From: Soehngenia longivitae
GTDB taxonomy: Bacteria > Bacillota > Clostridia > Tissierellales > Tissierellaceae
Direction: 5' to 3'
Assembly (NCBI RefSeq): GCF_004684055.1
Contig: NZ_SRIB01000009.1
Span: 35,749 to 99,748 of the forward strand
Length of the DNA: 64,000 nt
Under the pieces are notes generated by a model, which worked only from the letters and a program-made list of their open reading frames with translations, had not been told where the DNA came from and made no database searches. The translations under genes were made by a program, and so were the position numbers. Shown here in pieces: positions 36,915 through 47,495 of the stretch. The stretch's first letter is position 1; the number at the start of each line of letters is the position of its first letter.

Positions 36915-37813
36915 TAGTTATCACCTAGTAGAACCTTTTTCATCTTTAGTATTGCATTATTATTCTCTATATTTATCTGACCTATTCCAACAAATATATG
37001 ATTAGAATATACTCTTAAGTTTGTATTAGGTATAAAATTTTGCCTTTGTTTAATCGGTATGCTGTTGCCATTACATAATTTTTTAAAATATTCTTCATTA
37101 ACATTTATTGAGTCCATATAATCAATAGCCTTATCTATTGGAATTAAAAAATCTTTTTTTGTATCTTTTTGTTTAAGATCTTTTAATAAATCATCATTAA
37201 TTGAATTTTCAATTTTAAAATTACTCACTTGAACCCTTTGTAAAAATGACATATAACCAAAAGTTCCTATTTTCATACCAATATCATCACATAGTGATCT
37301 TATATATGTTCCTTTTGAACATTTAACCCTAAAAATAATCTTTTTATTATCAATTATATTCATGATATTTAACTTTTTTATATCAACTATATTAGGTTTT
37401 CTATCAATCTCTTTGCCCATTCTTGCTAGTTCATATAGCTTTTTCCCATTTATTTTTTTTGAAGAAAACATTGGAGGAATCTGCTTAATTTGTCCTTCAA
37501 ATTGCTTGAACACATCTACTATTTGTTCAGAAGTTACTGTAACATCGGATTGAGCAATTGGTTTTCCCTCTTTATCATAAGTATCAGTTCTCAGCCCTAA
37601 AGTCAATTCCGCGATATACTCTTTGTCATGTTCAATAAGATATTCAGAAATTCTAGTGGCATTACCAACGAGCATTGGCAAAACTCCACAAGCCATTGGA
37701 TCAAGCGTACCTATATGACCAACTTTTTTTGTATTCATTATCTTTCTTACAATATTTACTGCATCATGAGATGTAATGCCTGAAGGTTTGTAATAATTCA
37801 AGACGCCATTCAT
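36914..37813 (-). CDS. truB: tRNA pseudouridine(55) synthase TruB
   Basis: TruB makes the universal pseudouridine 55 of tRNA. The ~300-residue protein starts MNGVLNYYKPSGITSHDAV, has the catalytic aspartate in VGHIGTLDPMACGVLP, and RVKCSKGTYIRSLCDDIG, the second conserved block. Three clustered ATGs are possible (37828, 37819, 37813); 37813 fits the TGAGG site best and the family N terminus. It overlaps nrnA and ribF in a tight operon. Confidence 0.95.
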   Translation of the reverse strand: MNGVLNYYKPSGITSHDAVNIVRKIMNTKKVGHIGTLDPMACGVLPMLVGNATRISEYLIEHDKEYIAELTLGLRTDTYDKEGKPIAQSDVTVTSEQIVDVFKQFEGQIKQIPPMFSSKKINGKKLYELARMGKEIDRKPNIVDIKKLNIMNIIDNKKIIFRVKCSKGTYIRSLCDDIGMKIGTFGYMSFLQRVQVSNFKIENSINDDLLKDLKQKDTKKDFLIPIDKAIDYMDSINVNEEYFKKLCNGNSIPIKQRQNFIPNTNLRVYSNHIFVGIGQINIENNNAILKMKKVLLGDN

Positions 37814-37824
37814 ATTCATAATCC

Positions 37825-38787
37825 TCAAATATAGTTTTTAATAACTTCAATTATTAAGCTTTCTGATTCATCTATATTTTTTTCGATTGTACATCCTGCT
37901 GCTCTCAGATGTCCGCCACCACCAAAATGATTACATATTTTATTTGCATCAACATAGTCCTTGGTTCTTATACTAACACGGGTTATATTGTTGGTTACTT
38001 CTTTTAACAAGACAGAGACTTCAACTGTTTCTGTATCTCTTAAAAATTCAACTATTCCATCTGAATCTTCTGGTTTTGCGTTCGTTTCATTTAGGTCTTC
38101 AAGCATTACTTTTGCTATTGAAACTTTGTTACTACACAATAGCTTTGATGATGCAACAACTTTTATAAATAGCTTTGTACGTTCTAGAGACCTTTTTTGG
38201 TATATCTTTTTGTTAACATCATAAGCATCTATTCCAATTTCTAAGATCTTTGACGCAATGCTATGTGTACTAGATGTAACATTTTCATACATAAATCTTC
38301 CCGTATCTGTGCTAATACCAACATATATGCAAGTAGCTATATCTATATCAAGTGGCAAATTTAGCTCTTCTATAAGCTTAAAAATTATCTCGCTAGTTGA
38401 TGATGACCTAGGATCAACTATGTTTATATCCCCAAAATTTGTATTGCTAATGTGATGGTCAATGTTAACTACACATCCTGAATCTAGCAAATATTTTTTA
38501 TTATCCCCAAGCCTTTCAGGATCACTACTGTCTAATACAAATAAGATGTCAAATTTCAAATTATCTTCCGGTTTTATTATTTTATTTACATAAGGTAGAA
38601 ATAAAAAATCACTAGGTACATAATCGGATTTTAATATTGTCACAGTTTTGCCCAATTTTTCTAGTGAAATACCAAGTGATAATATAGATCCAATATTATC
38701 TCCATCAGGATTTAAATGTGATACAATGCCTATACAATTTGAATTATTTATTTCGTTAGATAATTTTTGTTTTATAATCCTATTCAT
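37825..38787 (-). CDS. nrnA: DHH-family oligoribonuclease / pAp phosphatase (NrnA-like)
   Basis: A 320-residue DHH/DHHA1 phosphoesterase. N-terminal motifs are SHLNPDGDNIGS, LDSSDPERLG and VNIDHHISNTNFGD; the C-terminal DHHA1 domain has GGGGHLRAAGC. NrnA degrades 2-5-nt RNAs and dephosphorylates pAp. The ATG at 38787 follows GGAGAATCAG inside the end of rbfA; an upstream in-frame ATG at 38823 lies in rbfA and is less likely. rbfA-nrnA-truB-ribF is the Firmicute order. Confidence 0.93.
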   Translation of the reverse strand: MNRIIKQKLSNEINNSNCIGIVSHLNPDGDNIGSILSLGISLEKLGKTVTILKSDYVPSDFLFLPYVNKIIKPEDNLKFDILFVLDSSDPERLGDNKKYLLDSGCVVNIDHHISNTNFGDINIVDPRSSSTSEIIFKLIEELNLPLDIDIATCIYVGISTDTGRFMYENVTSSTHSIASKILEIGIDAYDVNKKIYQKRSLERTKLFIKVVASSKLLCSNKVSIAKVMLEDLNETNAKPEDSDGIVEFLRDTETVEVSVLLKEVTNNITRVSIRTKDYVDANKICNHFGGGGHLRAAGCTIEKNIDESESLIIEVIKNYI

Positions 38788-39172
38788 TTTCTGATTCTCC
38801 ATCAGTTTGTTCTTTGTTAACATTTACTTCATTTGTTACTTGTTTTATAAGATTTGTCATATAAATTGCATGCTCAATGCTATCGTCAATATAAAATATA
38901 GGATCAGGTGTAATTCTAAGGTTTACTTTGTCTCCAATTGCTTTTCTTATATATCCTTTTGCGCTATCAAGACCTTTTAAAGTTTCAGATTTTTCTTCAT
39001 TATTGCCCAATACTGATACGTATATTTTAGCGTATTTTAAATCTTTAGTCACAATTACTCTGTTTACACTAGCCATTTTGCTAATTCTTGGGTCCTTTAT
39101 ATCATTTAAAATCAAATCAGCAACTACTCTTTTTATTTCTTCTGAGATTCTATTTATCCTTTTCTCGTTCAT
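38780..39172 (-). CDS. rbfA: 30S ribosome-binding factor RbfA
   Basis: RbfA assists late 16S rRNA processing and 30S maturation, notably in the cold. The ~130-residue protein has the KH-like fold landmarks RINRISEEIKRVVADLI, DPRISKMASVNRVIVTKDLKYAKIYV (read in parts), and LRITPDPIFYIDDSIEHA. ATG at 39172 follows AGAGGTGTTAAA; an ATG 18 bases earlier overlaps the infB end. It is coupled to nrnA by an 8-base overlap. Confidence 0.95.
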   Translation of the reverse strand: MNEKRINRISEEIKRVVADLILNDIKDPRISKMASVNRVIVTKDLKYAKIYVSVLGNNEEKSETLKGLDSAKGYIRKAIGDKVNLRITPDPIFYIDDSIEHAIYMTNLIKQVTNEVNVNKEQTDGESENE

Positions 39173-39182
39173 TTTAACACCT

Positions 39183-41291
39183 CTAATCACTATTCACTTC
39201 TTTTAAAATATATGCTTCAATATTGTCTCCTTCTTTGATATCATTGAAGTTTTCTAAAGCTAAACCAGCCTCAAATCCAGTTTGTACTTCTTTAACATCA
39301 TCTTTAAATCTTTTCAATGATAAAACTGAGCCATCATAAATTACTACATCATCTCTTAATAATCGGATTTTTGAATTCCTAGTAATTTTACCATTTAGTA
39401 CATAAATTCCAGCAACAGAAGTGCCATTTGGAAGTCTAAAAGTTGCTCTAACAGTTGCTCGTCCTAAAATTTCTTCAACTATTTTAGGAGCATGCATTCC
39501 TTTTATCGCTGCTTGAATATCTTCAATTGCCTCATAAATTACTCTATATGTTCTTATGTCTACATTTTCTTTTTTTGCAACTTCTATAGCATTTAAATTA
39601 GGTCTTACATTAAAGCCAATTACTAGCGCATTTGATGCTGAAGCTAGCATTACATCACTTTCTGATATGCCCCCTACACCACTATGAATAACATTAACTC
39701 TCACTTCATCTGTTTCTAACTTATTTACAGATTGCGCTAATGCTTCTATTGATCCTCTAACGTCTGCTTTAATGATTAGATTTAACTCTTTTAATTCACC
39801 TTGTTTAATTCTTTCAAATAGATCGTCTAGAGATACTTTTGTTGTGTGTTTAATTTGTTGTTCTTTTAGTTTATTCTTTTTTATATCGGCTAAATGCCTT
39901 GCAATTTTTTCATTTTCTACTGCATAAATCATATCTCCAGCATTTGGTACTTCCGATAAACCTAAAATCATGACAGGAATTGATGGAGTTGCCTTTTTAA
40001 CTTTCTTCCCCTTATCATCGAACATTGCTCTAATTCTTCCGCTAGAAGTACCTGTTACAACCATATCTCCAACACTTAATGTCCCCTTTTGAACTAATAC
40101 AGTAGCCATAGGTCCTTTTCCCTTATCTAATTGAGCTTCAATAATTGTACCTACAGCTTTTCTATTAGGATTTGCCTTTAACTCTTGCATTTCAGCGACT
40201 AATAGAATCATTTCAAGCAAATCTTCAATACCTATTTTATTCTTTGCAGATACTGGTACCATAATTGTATCGCCGCCCCAGTCTTCTGCTAAAACTCCAT
40301 TTTCCGCTAATTCTTGCTTAACTCTATCTATATTTGCCTCAGGTTTATCAATCTTGTTGATAGCTACTATTATTGGAACTTTTGCAGCTTTTGCGTGAGA
40401 AATAGCTTCTATTGTTTGAGGCATTACACCGTCATCTGCTGCTACTACAAGTATTGCGATATCAGTTATCTTAGCTCCTCTAGCACGCATGGAAGTAAAA
40501 GCCTCATGCCCTGGAGTATCTAAAAACACAATTTTTTTATTGTTTATATTTACTGTGTATGCTCCAATATGTTGAGTTATGCCACCTGCCTCTTTCCCTG
40601 TAACATTAGTATGTCTAATTGCATCCAATAATGAAGTTTTCCCATGATCTACGTGCCCCATTACTGTTACAACAGGAGGTCTTGGTAATAAATCTTTAGG
40701 ATCATCATCATAATCCAATAAGTCAATTTCAGATTCCTCTTTACTAGATGATACATTGATTTTATATCCAAATTCTCCTGCTACTAATTCTGCAATTTCA
40801 GCATCAATAGTTTGATTTTGAGTGGCCATTATGCCTAATGGAATTAATTTTGAAATAACTTGTGCTGGATTTGTTTGTAATTTTTCAGCTAATTCTTTTA
40901 CTGTGATCTCAGTTTCGATTTGTATTGTTTTTTCTGTGGTTTTATCATTCATGTCTCTATTATCTACATTATTGTCTATATTAACTTCCTTAATGTGACT
41001 TTTTTTCTTGTTTGTTTTTTTGTGCTTTATTTTTTTCTCTTCAAATTCAACACTTATTTGAGTCTCAATATTCAAATCATCTTTTTCATTCATATCATCT
41101 TTTTCATTCATATCATCTTTTGCTTTGTCTTCCTCTTCTAATAATAATTCTTTAATCAGTTTAGCATCTTCTTCCTCAATAGAACTCATATGGCTATGAA
41201 CATTTATATTGAGTTCTGATATTTTTTCAACTAGCTCCTTGCTAGACATATTTAATTCTTTAGCTAATTCATAAATTCTAATTTTTCCCAT
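39183..41291 (-). CDS. infB: translation initiation factor IF-2
   Basis: IF-2 (702 residues) is the GTPase that positions fMet-tRNA on the ribosome. Two IF2-N domains are present: [20 protein letters not shown] at the start and [21 protein letters not shown] at ~130. A charged linker with short tandem repeats separates them. The GTPase has [23 protein letters not shown] and NKIDKPEAN; domains II-IV end in the fMet-tRNA-binding module. It lies after nusA and rnpM in the usual order. Confidence 0.97.
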   Translation of the reverse strand: MGKIRIYELAKELNMSSKELVEKISELNINVHSHMSSIEEEDAKLIKELLLEEEDKAKDDMNEKDDMNEKDDLNIETQISVEFEEKKIKHKKTNKKKSHIKEVNIDNNVDNRDMNDKTTEKTIQIETEITVKELAEKLQTNPAQVISKLIPLGIMATQNQTIDAEIAELVAGEFGYKINVSSSKEESEIDLLDYDDDPKDLLPRPPVVTVMGHVDHGKTSLLDAIRHTNVTGKEAGGITQHIGAYTVNINNKKIVFLDTPGHEAFTSMRARGAKITDIAILVVAADDGVMPQTIEAISHAKAAKVPIIVAINKIDKPEANIDRVKQELAENGVLAEDWGGDTIMVPVSAKNKIGIEDLLEMILLVAEMQELKANPNRKAVGTIIEAQLDKGKGPMATVLVQKGTLSVGDMVVTGTSSGRIRAMFDDKGKKVKKATPSIPVMILGLSEVPNAGDMIYAVENEKIARHLADIKKNKLKEQQIKHTTKVSLDDLFERIKQGELKELNLIIKADVRGSIEALAQSVNKLETDEVRVNVIHSGVGGISESDVMLASASNALVIGFNVRPNLNAIEVAKKENVDIRTYRVIYEAIEDIQAAIKGMHAPKIVEEILGRATVRATFRLPNGTSVAGIYVLNGKITRNSKIRLLRDDVVIYDGSVLSLKRFKDDVKEVQTGFEAGLALENFNDIKEGDNIEAYILKEVNSD
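41076..41121. repeat. 18-bp tandem repeat inside infB
   Basis: ATCATCTTTTTCATTCAT occurs twice in full (41076-41093, 41094-41111) and once in part. On the coding strand it gives a repeated Asp-Asp-Met-Asn-Glu-Lys hexapeptide in the flexible linker. Length of the linker may vary between strains by slippage. Confidence 0.88.
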
Positions 41292-41319
41292 CTTAACACC
41301 TCCGCTTTTTAGGTGACTT

Positions 41320-41583
41320 TCATTTTTTTATAGCCTCTCTAAGTTTTTGATATACTTCTTCATTAATTTCAGTTTGTAAATGTTTTGATAGTTTTTTTGA
41401 TTTAATTATATCATTTAAGCAATCTTCAGATGCACATATATATGCTCCTCTTCCATTTGCTTTTCCAGTTAGGTCTACACTTACTATGCCATCATTACTT
41501 TTTACTATTCTTATTAAATCTCGTTTTGGCTTCATCTCATTACAAGCAATACATTTTCTTAGTGGTATTTTTTTAGGGCTCAT
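41320..41583 (-). CDS. rnpM: YlxR family RNA-binding protein, RNase P modulator
   Basis: An 87-residue YlxR (DUF448) protein with [19 protein letters not shown] and GRGAYIC. In B. subtilis it binds RNase P RNA and lowers its activity (RnpM). It overlaps the end of nusA by 11 bases and uses GGTGTAA as ribosome binding site. The ribosomal-protein-like gene ylxQ, usual between ylxR and infB, is absent here. Confidence 0.92.
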   Translation of the reverse strand: MSPKKIPLRKCIACNEMKPKRDLIRIVKSNDGIVSVDLTGKANGRGAYICASEDCLNDIIKSKKLSKHLQTEINEEVYQKLREAIKK

Positions 41584-42643
41584 TTACACCATCTCCATTT
41601 ATATTATTGTATTGGCTTTCAGATTTTATGTCTATTTTCCAACCTGTCAATTTTGCTGCTAATCTTGCATTCTGGCCTTCTTTACCAATTGCCAATGATA
41701 ATTGATGGTCAGGAACTATAACAAGTGCTGATTTTTCTTTTTCATTGGAGAAGACACGGATAACTTTTGAAGGACTTAAGCTATTAGCAATAAATTCATC
41801 TACATTTTTGCTCCAAATAACAATATCTATTTTTTCACCATTCAATTCATCCACAATTGCTTTTACTCTAGTTCCTTTAAATCCAACACAGGCTCCAAGC
41901 GCATCTACGTCCACACTTTTAGAAAATACAGCTATTTTAGTTCTTGAACCAGCTTCTCTGGCAATTGAATAAATTTCTACGATACCTTCTACTATTTCAG
42001 GAACCTCTATTTCAAATAATCTCTTTACAAGATTTGCACTTGCCCTCGACAAAATTATCTGTGGACCCTTTGTAGTCTTCTTAACTTCAGAAATAAGTAA
42101 CTTTAACCTGTCTCCTTGATTATATATTTCACCAGGGATCTGCTCAGCAGGTGGCAGAATACCTTCTATCTTTCCAAGATCAATATATACATTATTTTTT
42201 GATATTCTTTGTACTTGTCCTGTGATAATTTCATTTTCTCTGCTAATAAAATCTTCGAATATCACATCTCTTTCTGCATCTTTAATTCTTTGTATTACTA
42301 CTTGTTTTGCAGTTTGAGCCGCTATTCTACCAAAATTTTTTGGTGTAACTTCTAATTTTATAGAATCTCCAACATTTAATTTAGGATCTATCTTTTTAGC
42401 AGATTCAATTGGCATCTGTAATAATTCATCTTCTAATTCATCATTATCAACAACTGATTTAATCGCAAAAACTTTTACATCTCCTGTATTATTATCAATT
42501 TCTACTACTACATTTTGTGAAGAACCAAAGTTCTTTTTATAGCTAGATATTAACGCTGATTCTAAGGCATCTATAATTATACTTTTTGAAATCCCTTTTT
42601 CTTTTTCTATTTCTTCAAGGGCGCTGATGAAATCAACATTCAT
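41573..42643 (-). CDS. nusA: transcription termination/antitermination protein NusA
   Basis: NusA binds RNA polymerase and modulates pausing, termination and antitermination. The ~356-residue protein has the N-terminal polymerase-binding domain (MNVDFISALEEIEKEKGI), an S1 domain (ITGQVQRISKNNVYIDLGKIEGILP) and two KH domains (GACVGFKGTRVKAIVDELNGE; LAIGKEGQNARLAAKLTGW). C-terminal acidic repeats of E. coli NusA are lacking, as usual in Gram-positives. The ATG at 42643 follows AGGAGGAG by 7 bases. Confidence 0.96.
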   Translation of the reverse strand: MNVDFISALEEIEKEKGISKSIIIDALESALISSYKKNFGSSQNVVVEIDNNTGDVKVFAIKSVVDNDELEDELLQMPIESAKKIDPKLNVGDSIKLEVTPKNFGRIAAQTAKQVVIQRIKDAERDVIFEDFISRENEIITGQVQRISKNNVYIDLGKIEGILPPAEQIPGEIYNQGDRLKLLISEVKKTTKGPQIILSRASANLVKRLFEIEVPEIVEGIVEIYSIAREAGSRTKIAVFSKSVDVDALGACVGFKGTRVKAIVDELNGEKIDIVIWSKNVDEFIANSLSPSKVIRVFSNEKEKSALVIVPDHQLSLAIGKEGQNARLAAKLTGWKIDIKSESQYNNINGDGVNEP

Positions 42644-42670
42644 CCTTTTACTCCTCCTCATATTCAAATA

Positions 42671-43144
42671 TTAAAAACGTATTACTAGTCTCATTAATGA
42701 AATTGACTCTCTTGGAATATCCATTCTATTCTCTTCAACTTGTAACGTAACATTTTTTTCATCGTAAGCAATTAATATACCCTCAATATGTTTTTTCCCA
42801 TTAATTGATTTGTATAAATTTACTTCTACTTCTTTTTCTAAATTTCTTTTTATGTCTTGGTCTGTTTTTATCGGTCTATCTAGTCCTGGGGATGAAACTT
42901 CTAAATAATAAGATGTTTCAATGATATCTAATTCATCTAATTTTTCCCCAATAGTTTCACTTACTAACTGGCAATCCTCTAAATTGATACCTCCAGTTTT
43001 ATCAATAAATATTTTTAAGTAATATTCGTTTTGCTCTTTGATAAATTCTACATCAACCATTTCATATCCCAAACTAGATATTATAGGTTCACCCAATGAT
43101 TTTACAGACTTTATAATCTCTTTTTTATTCAATTTTTTCACCAT
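42671..43144 (-). CDS. rimP: ribosome maturation factor RimP
   Basis: RimP (157 residues) helps assemble the 30S subunit. Landmarks are LGYEMVDVEFIKEQNEYYLKIFID (in parts), GGINLEDCQLVSETIGEKLD and YYLEVSSPGLDRPIKTDQD. Start choice is uncertain: ATG at 43144 abuts AGAGGT, and the next codon GTG would have better spacing. It is the first gene of the rimP-nusA-rnpM-infB cluster. Confidence 0.95.
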   Translation of the reverse strand: MVKKLNKKEIIKSVKSLGEPIISSLGYEMVDVEFIKEQNEYYLKIFIDKTGGINLEDCQLVSETIGEKLDELDIIETSYYLEVSSPGLDRPIKTDQDIKRNLEKEVEVNLYKSINGKKHIEGILIAYDEKNVTLQVEENRMDIPRESISLMRLVIRF

Positions 43145-43160
43145 ACCTCTTGCAAAAATT

Positions 43161-43182
43161 AAGAGTGGGATTCCCCACTCTT
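43161..43182 (-). terminator. hairpin with T-run between polC and rimP
   Basis: A 9-bp perfect stem (AAGAGTGGG / CCCACTCTT), 4-base loop, then AATTTTTG on the minus strand. It can terminate polC, but it also lies downstream of the predicted rimP promoter (43210-43238), so it may act as an attenuator in the rimP-nusA leader. Confidence 0.85.
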
Positions 43183-43209
43183 TGAATTAACTATTAATTG
43201 TCATAACAT

Positions 43210-43238
43210 ATTATAACATAATCGTCCAATTAAATCAA
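43210..43238 (-). promoter_or_regulatory. promoter of the rimP-nusA-infB operon
   Basis: Minus-strand TTGATT (43238-43233), 17-base spacer, TATAAT (43215-43210). The -35 overlaps the last codon of polC. The transcript would begin near 43203 and run through the hairpin at 43161-43182 before reaching rimP. Confidence 0.7.
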
Positions 43239-46200
43239 ATGTTAAAAAGACTGATTTGATTTGTTTCTGGGAGATTATCTAAACAACCATGCTTATATAA
43301 TGCATCTATAACAGGTCTTGAAGCTTTTCCTCTTACTATTAATTCTTCAATTGACAAAAATGGAGCTTTTGCCCTTTCTTCAACTAACTTTCTTGCAGCA
43401 TTTTCACCAATTCCTTCGAGTGTTTTAAGTGGCGGAATTATTCCATTAGTTCCTATAAGAAATTTATCACTGTCTGATTTATATAAGTCTACTTTTTCGA
43501 ATTTCAAGCCTCGTGCATACATTTCCAAAGCAACCTCTAAAATTGTCAATTGGTTTTTTTCTTTTGCAGTAGCTTCGTTGTTTTTATGCTCAATTTCTTG
43601 TATTTTAGATTTTATGGCGTTTTTGCCTTGCAATATAAGCTCTGCATCGAAATCACTAGCTTTAGTTGTAAAATATGTTGCATAAAAAGCTTTAGGATAA
43701 TGAACTTTAAAATATGCAATCCTAAAGCTCATAGTCACATATGCAGCAGCATGTGCTTTTGGAAACATGTATTTTATTTTGTTACAGGACTCAATATACC
43801 AATCTGGAATATTCAAATTTCTCATTATATCTTGGTCTTCTTGGCTTAAACCCTTACCTTTTCTTACTTTCTCCATCGTGAAGAATGCTTTTTTCTTGTC
43901 TAAACCTGCATTTATTAAATATAGCATAATATCTTCTCTAGTTGATATAACTTCCTTTAAAGGTGCTATGTTGTTTTTTACTAAATCTTGAGCGTTGTTT
44001 ACCCATACATCAGTCCCATGAGAAAGGCCAGATATTCTTACTAATTCCGAGAATGTAGTGGGGGAAGTATCAACCAACATTTGGCGAACAAATTTAGTGC
44101 CAAATTCTGGAATCCCAAGGGTCCCTACAGGACAGTTTATCTCTTCTGGTGAAATTTTCAGTGCTTCCGTGCTCGTAAATATACTCATTGTTTCTTTGTC
44201 ATCAAGTGGTATCGAAAGTGGATTTATTCCCGTAAGATCTCCTAGCATTTTTATAATAGTCGGAACATCATGGCCTAAGATGTCAAGTTTTAATATTCTT
44301 CCACTAATAGAATGATAGTCAAAATGTGTAGTTATTACACCCGAGGAATTATCATCTGCAGGGTATTGGATTGGTGTGAAATCATGTATATCCTTATAGT
44401 GAGGAACTATCATAACACCACCAGGATGTTGTCCAGAAGTTCTTTTGATCCCAGTACATCCCTTTACTAACCTATTTATTTCAGCTTGGCTAATTGGAAT
44501 ATTTTTTTGTTCAAAATACTTTTTCACAAAGCCATAAGCTGTTTTTTCAGCTATTGTTCCAATTGTTCCAGCTCTAAAGACCTTACCTTCTCCAAATAGT
44601 TCTTCTGTATATTTATGGGCTATAGGCTGATATTCGCCAGCAAAATTAAGATCGATATCCGGTTCCTTATCTCCCTCAAATCCTAAAAAAACTTCAAACG
44701 GAATGTCATGACCTTCTTTTTTTAAAGGTTTACCACATTTTGGACAAATCTTATCTTCCAGATCAAATCCTGATGCTATACTACCATCATTAAAAAATTC
44801 TGTATAATGACATGCATCACAGACATAATGAGGAGGTAATGGATTAACTTCTGTTATTCCACTCATCGTCGCTACTAATGAGGACCCAACAGAGCCTCTA
44901 GAACCTACTAAATATCCATCTTGCATTGATTTTGAAACCAATTTCTGGGCTATTATATACAATACAGAGTAACCATTGTTTATAATAGAATCTAATTCCC
45001 TATTCAATCTTTCTTCTACAATATCTGGTAGTGGGTCACCATACATTTTCACTGCATTTTTAAAAGCCATATCTTTAAGTTCTTCATCTGCGCCTTCAAT
45101 TTTAGGCGGATATGTTCCATCTGGTATAGGTTTTACATTATCAATTAAATCACTTATTAAATTTGTATTTGTAATAACTATTTCTTCAGCAATTTCTTCA
45201 CCCAAGTAATTAAATTCTTCTAACATTTCATCTGTTGTCTTGAAATACAGTGGAGGTTGATAATCAGCATCATTAAATCCCTGACCACACATTATTATGC
45301 GCCTATAGATTTCATCTTCTGGATTCAAGAAGTGAACGTCTCCAGTTGCTACAACAATTTTATTCCTTGATTTTGACATGTCATATATTTTTTTATTGAT
45401 ATACTTCAATTCATCCCGATCTTTTACTACCCCTTCTCTGACTAAATGGTAGTTATTATCTATGGGTTGAATTTCTATGTAGTCATAAAAATCAATAATT
45501 TCATTTATCTCCGTAGTTGGTTTATTTGATAATACCGCCTTGTATACTTCACCAAGTTCACATGCACTGCCTATTATAAGATTTTTTCTATATTTTTTTA
45601 TCAAACTTTTTGGCATACGTGGTTTTCTGTAGAAATGTTCCAAATGAGATTTTGAAATTAGATTATATAAATCTTTAATTCCATCTTGATTCTTAGCAAG
45701 TATAATACAATGATATGTATCATTCTTATTTACATTTGAAAAATTCAACCCTGTGTTCAATTTTTGTGGAGTTGTGATTCCCTTTTCTGCTAAAACATCT
45801 AACATCTTAATTAATATGTCTCCTGTTGCTTTTGCATCATCTACAGCTCTATGATGATTTATAAGTTCAACATTTAAAAATTTAGCAATCACATTAAGCT
45901 TATGACTTTTTAAATTTGGGAATAAAGCTCTTGAGAGTGCTAATGTATCTAACACTGCATTGTTTAAATTTATATTCATATTATTACATGCTTCTCTGAT
46001 AAACCCTACATCAAAAGATGCATTGTGAGCAACTAAAATAGAATTTCCAATAAAATCCATGAATTTAGGTAAAACTTCTTTGATTTTAGGCATATTTGAT
46101 ACCATATCGTCTGTAATTCCAGTTAGAACTGTTATATTGTTAGGTATGGGTATTTCAGGATTTATGAGTTGTTCGAATTTATCAATCACGATTCCATTCT

Positions 46201-47476
46201 TAATTTTAACTGCACCAATTTCTGTAATCTTATCATTACGAGCTGACAACCCTGTAGTTTCGATATCAAAAACTACGAAATCATCTAATACTTCATGTTT
46301 CTCATGATTGGTTATTATTTCTTTTTGATCATTTATCATATATGCCTCTACCCCATATATGATTTTTATCTTATTATTAAATTCGCTAGCTTCTGGAAAT
46401 GCTTGAACTACGCCATGGTCAGTTATAGCAATAGCTTGATGCCCCCATTCTATAGCTCTTTTAATCAAATTTTTAGCTGGACTAATTCCATCCATTGAAC
46501 TCATATTAGTATGAAGATGAAGTTCAACTCTTTTATGTGGGCTTAAATCTTTTTTATTTTCTTTATCCACAGGATTCATTGATCTTACCATCAAAGTTAT
46601 TTCACGTGCATAATTGTCATAAGTAATATCACCATTTACATATAAATTAACTCCTTCACTTAAAACTTCCATGTAATCATCTATTCTATCATTCATTATA
46701 AATAATTTGCATTGTATTGAATTTGTAAAATCTGTAATATAAAACGATAATAGTTTTTTGTTCCCTTTTATATCCCTATAGTTTATATCGAAGATCTCTC
46801 CAAAGATAGTTACATTTCCTGAGCTTAGTTCAATGTTAATAAGATCTATAGTCTTCGATGTTAGTCTTTTGTCAAAAACTTTATTTTTAGTTCTGTCAAA
46901 TCTAACTTTTTTAATATTTTTATCTTTTAAACTATCAGATTGATTAATTTCTTTCACAAGTTCAAGCTCTTTTGAACTTTGATCTGCAAAAAATGTCTCA
47001 ATATTGTCATTTTCACAAAACAATACTAATAACTTTTTATTAAAAACAGCTTTTAAAAATTCTTCTATCTCAAGTCTCAACCCATTTAAATTAAAGGAAT
47101 GTAAAGAAACCTGATTTGGAAATTGTATTTGAACTGATTCTGAACTATCTTTAATTATCAATTTATCTATCCAAGAATTACTAGAAGGTATATGATTTGT
47201 TATCATTGTCACAATATAGTTTTTTATAAAATCAACATCTTCAAGTATGTTGTTCGAAAATACCAATGAAATAGCATAATTTGGAAATTTATTTATAAAG
47301 GAATTGTAAATCAATTCAGTATATTCTTCATTGTAGTCAAGTGGTGTTATTAAATTGATTGACAACATTGATTTTTTAGGATTAAAATAAACTCTTTCAA
47401 TGTATACATTTTTGAGTTGTGGTATTTGCTTAATATCAGTAAAAAAATTTACTATAGCTTGATATTCAGAAAGCAT
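43235..47476 (-). CDS. polC: DNA polymerase III alpha subunit, PolC type
   Basis: PolC (1413 residues) is the main replicative polymerase of low-GC Gram-positives. In order: an N-terminal domain (1-~200), an OB fold (~218-300, VTIFGEIFDINYRDIKGNK), a PHP domain (RVELHLHTNMSSMDG at ~316) interrupted by a DEDDh 3'-5' exonuclease (VVFDIETTGLSARND, Asp404/Glu406; HNASFDVGFI; HHRAVDDA), and the C-family palm (GSRGSVGSSLVATMSG; PDIDLNFAGEYQ), followed by helix-hairpin-helix. A four-cysteine zinc site CDAC...CPKCG is also present. TAGGAGT precedes the ATG. Confidence 0.97.
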   Translation of the reverse strand: MLSEYQAIVNFFTDIKQIPQLKNVYIERVYFNPKKSMLSINLITPLDYNEEYTELIYNSFINKFPNYAISLVFSNNILEDVDFIKNYIVTMITNHIPSSNSWIDKLIIKDSSESVQIQFPNQVSLHSFNLNGLRLEIEEFLKAVFNKKLLVLFCENDNIETFFADQSSKELELVKEINQSDSLKDKNIKKVRFDRTKNKVFDKRLTSKTIDLINIELSSGNVTIFGEIFDINYRDIKGNKKLLSFYITDFTNSIQCKLFIMNDRIDDYMEVLSEGVNLYVNGDITYDNYAREITLMVRSMNPVDKENKKDLSPHKRVELHLHTNMSSMDGISPAKNLIKRAIEWGHQAIAITDHGVVQAFPEASEFNNKIKIIYGVEAYMINDQKEIITNHEKHEVLDDFVVFDIETTGLSARNDKITEIGAVKIKNGIVIDKFEQLINPEIPIPNNITVLTGITDDMVSNMPKIKEVLPKFMDFIGNSILVAHNASFDVGFIREACNNMNINLNNAVLDTLALSRALFPNLKSHKLNVIAKFLNVELINHHRAVDDAKATGDILIKMLDVLAEKGITTPQKLNTGLNFSNVNKNDTYHCIILAKNQDGIKDLYNLISKSHLEHFYRKPRMPKSLIKKYRKNLIIGSACELGEVYKAVLSNKPTTEINEIIDFYDYIEIQPIDNNYHLVREGVVKDRDELKYINKKIYDMSKSRNKIVVATGDVHFLNPEDEIYRRIIMCGQGFNDADYQPPLYFKTTDEMLEEFNYLGEEIAEEIVITNTNLISDLIDNVKPIPDGTYPPKIEGADEELKDMAFKNAVKMYGDPLPDIVEERLNRELDSIINNGYSVLYIIAQKLVSKSMQDGYLVGSRGSVGSSLVATMSGITEVNPLPPHYVCDACHYTEFFNDGSIASGFDLEDKICPKCGKPLKKEGHDIPFEVFLGFEGDKEPDIDLNFAGEYQPIAHKYTEELFGEGKVFRAGTIGTIAEKTAYGFVKKYFEQKNIPISQAEINRLVKGCTGIKRTSGQHPGGVMIVPHYKDIHDFTPIQYPADDNSSGVITTHFDYHSISGRILKLDILGHDVPTIIKMLGDLTGINPLSIPLDDKETMSIFTSTEALKISPEEINCPVGTLGIPEFGTKFVRQMLVDTSPTTFSELVRISGLSHGTDVWVNNAQDLVKNNIAPLKEVISTREDIMLYLINAGLDKKKAFFTMEKVRKGKGLSQEDQDIMRNLNIPDWYIESCNKIKYMFPKAHAAAYVTMSFRIAYFKVHYPKAFYATYFTTKASDFDAELILQGKNAIKSKIQEIEHKNNEATAKEKNQLTILEVALEMYARGLKFEKVDLYKSDSDKFLIGTNGIIPPLKTLEGIGENAARKLVEERAKAPFLSIEELIVRGKASRPVIDALYKHGCLDNLPETNQISLFNI

Positions 47477-47495
47477 ATTGATCTACTCCTAATAA

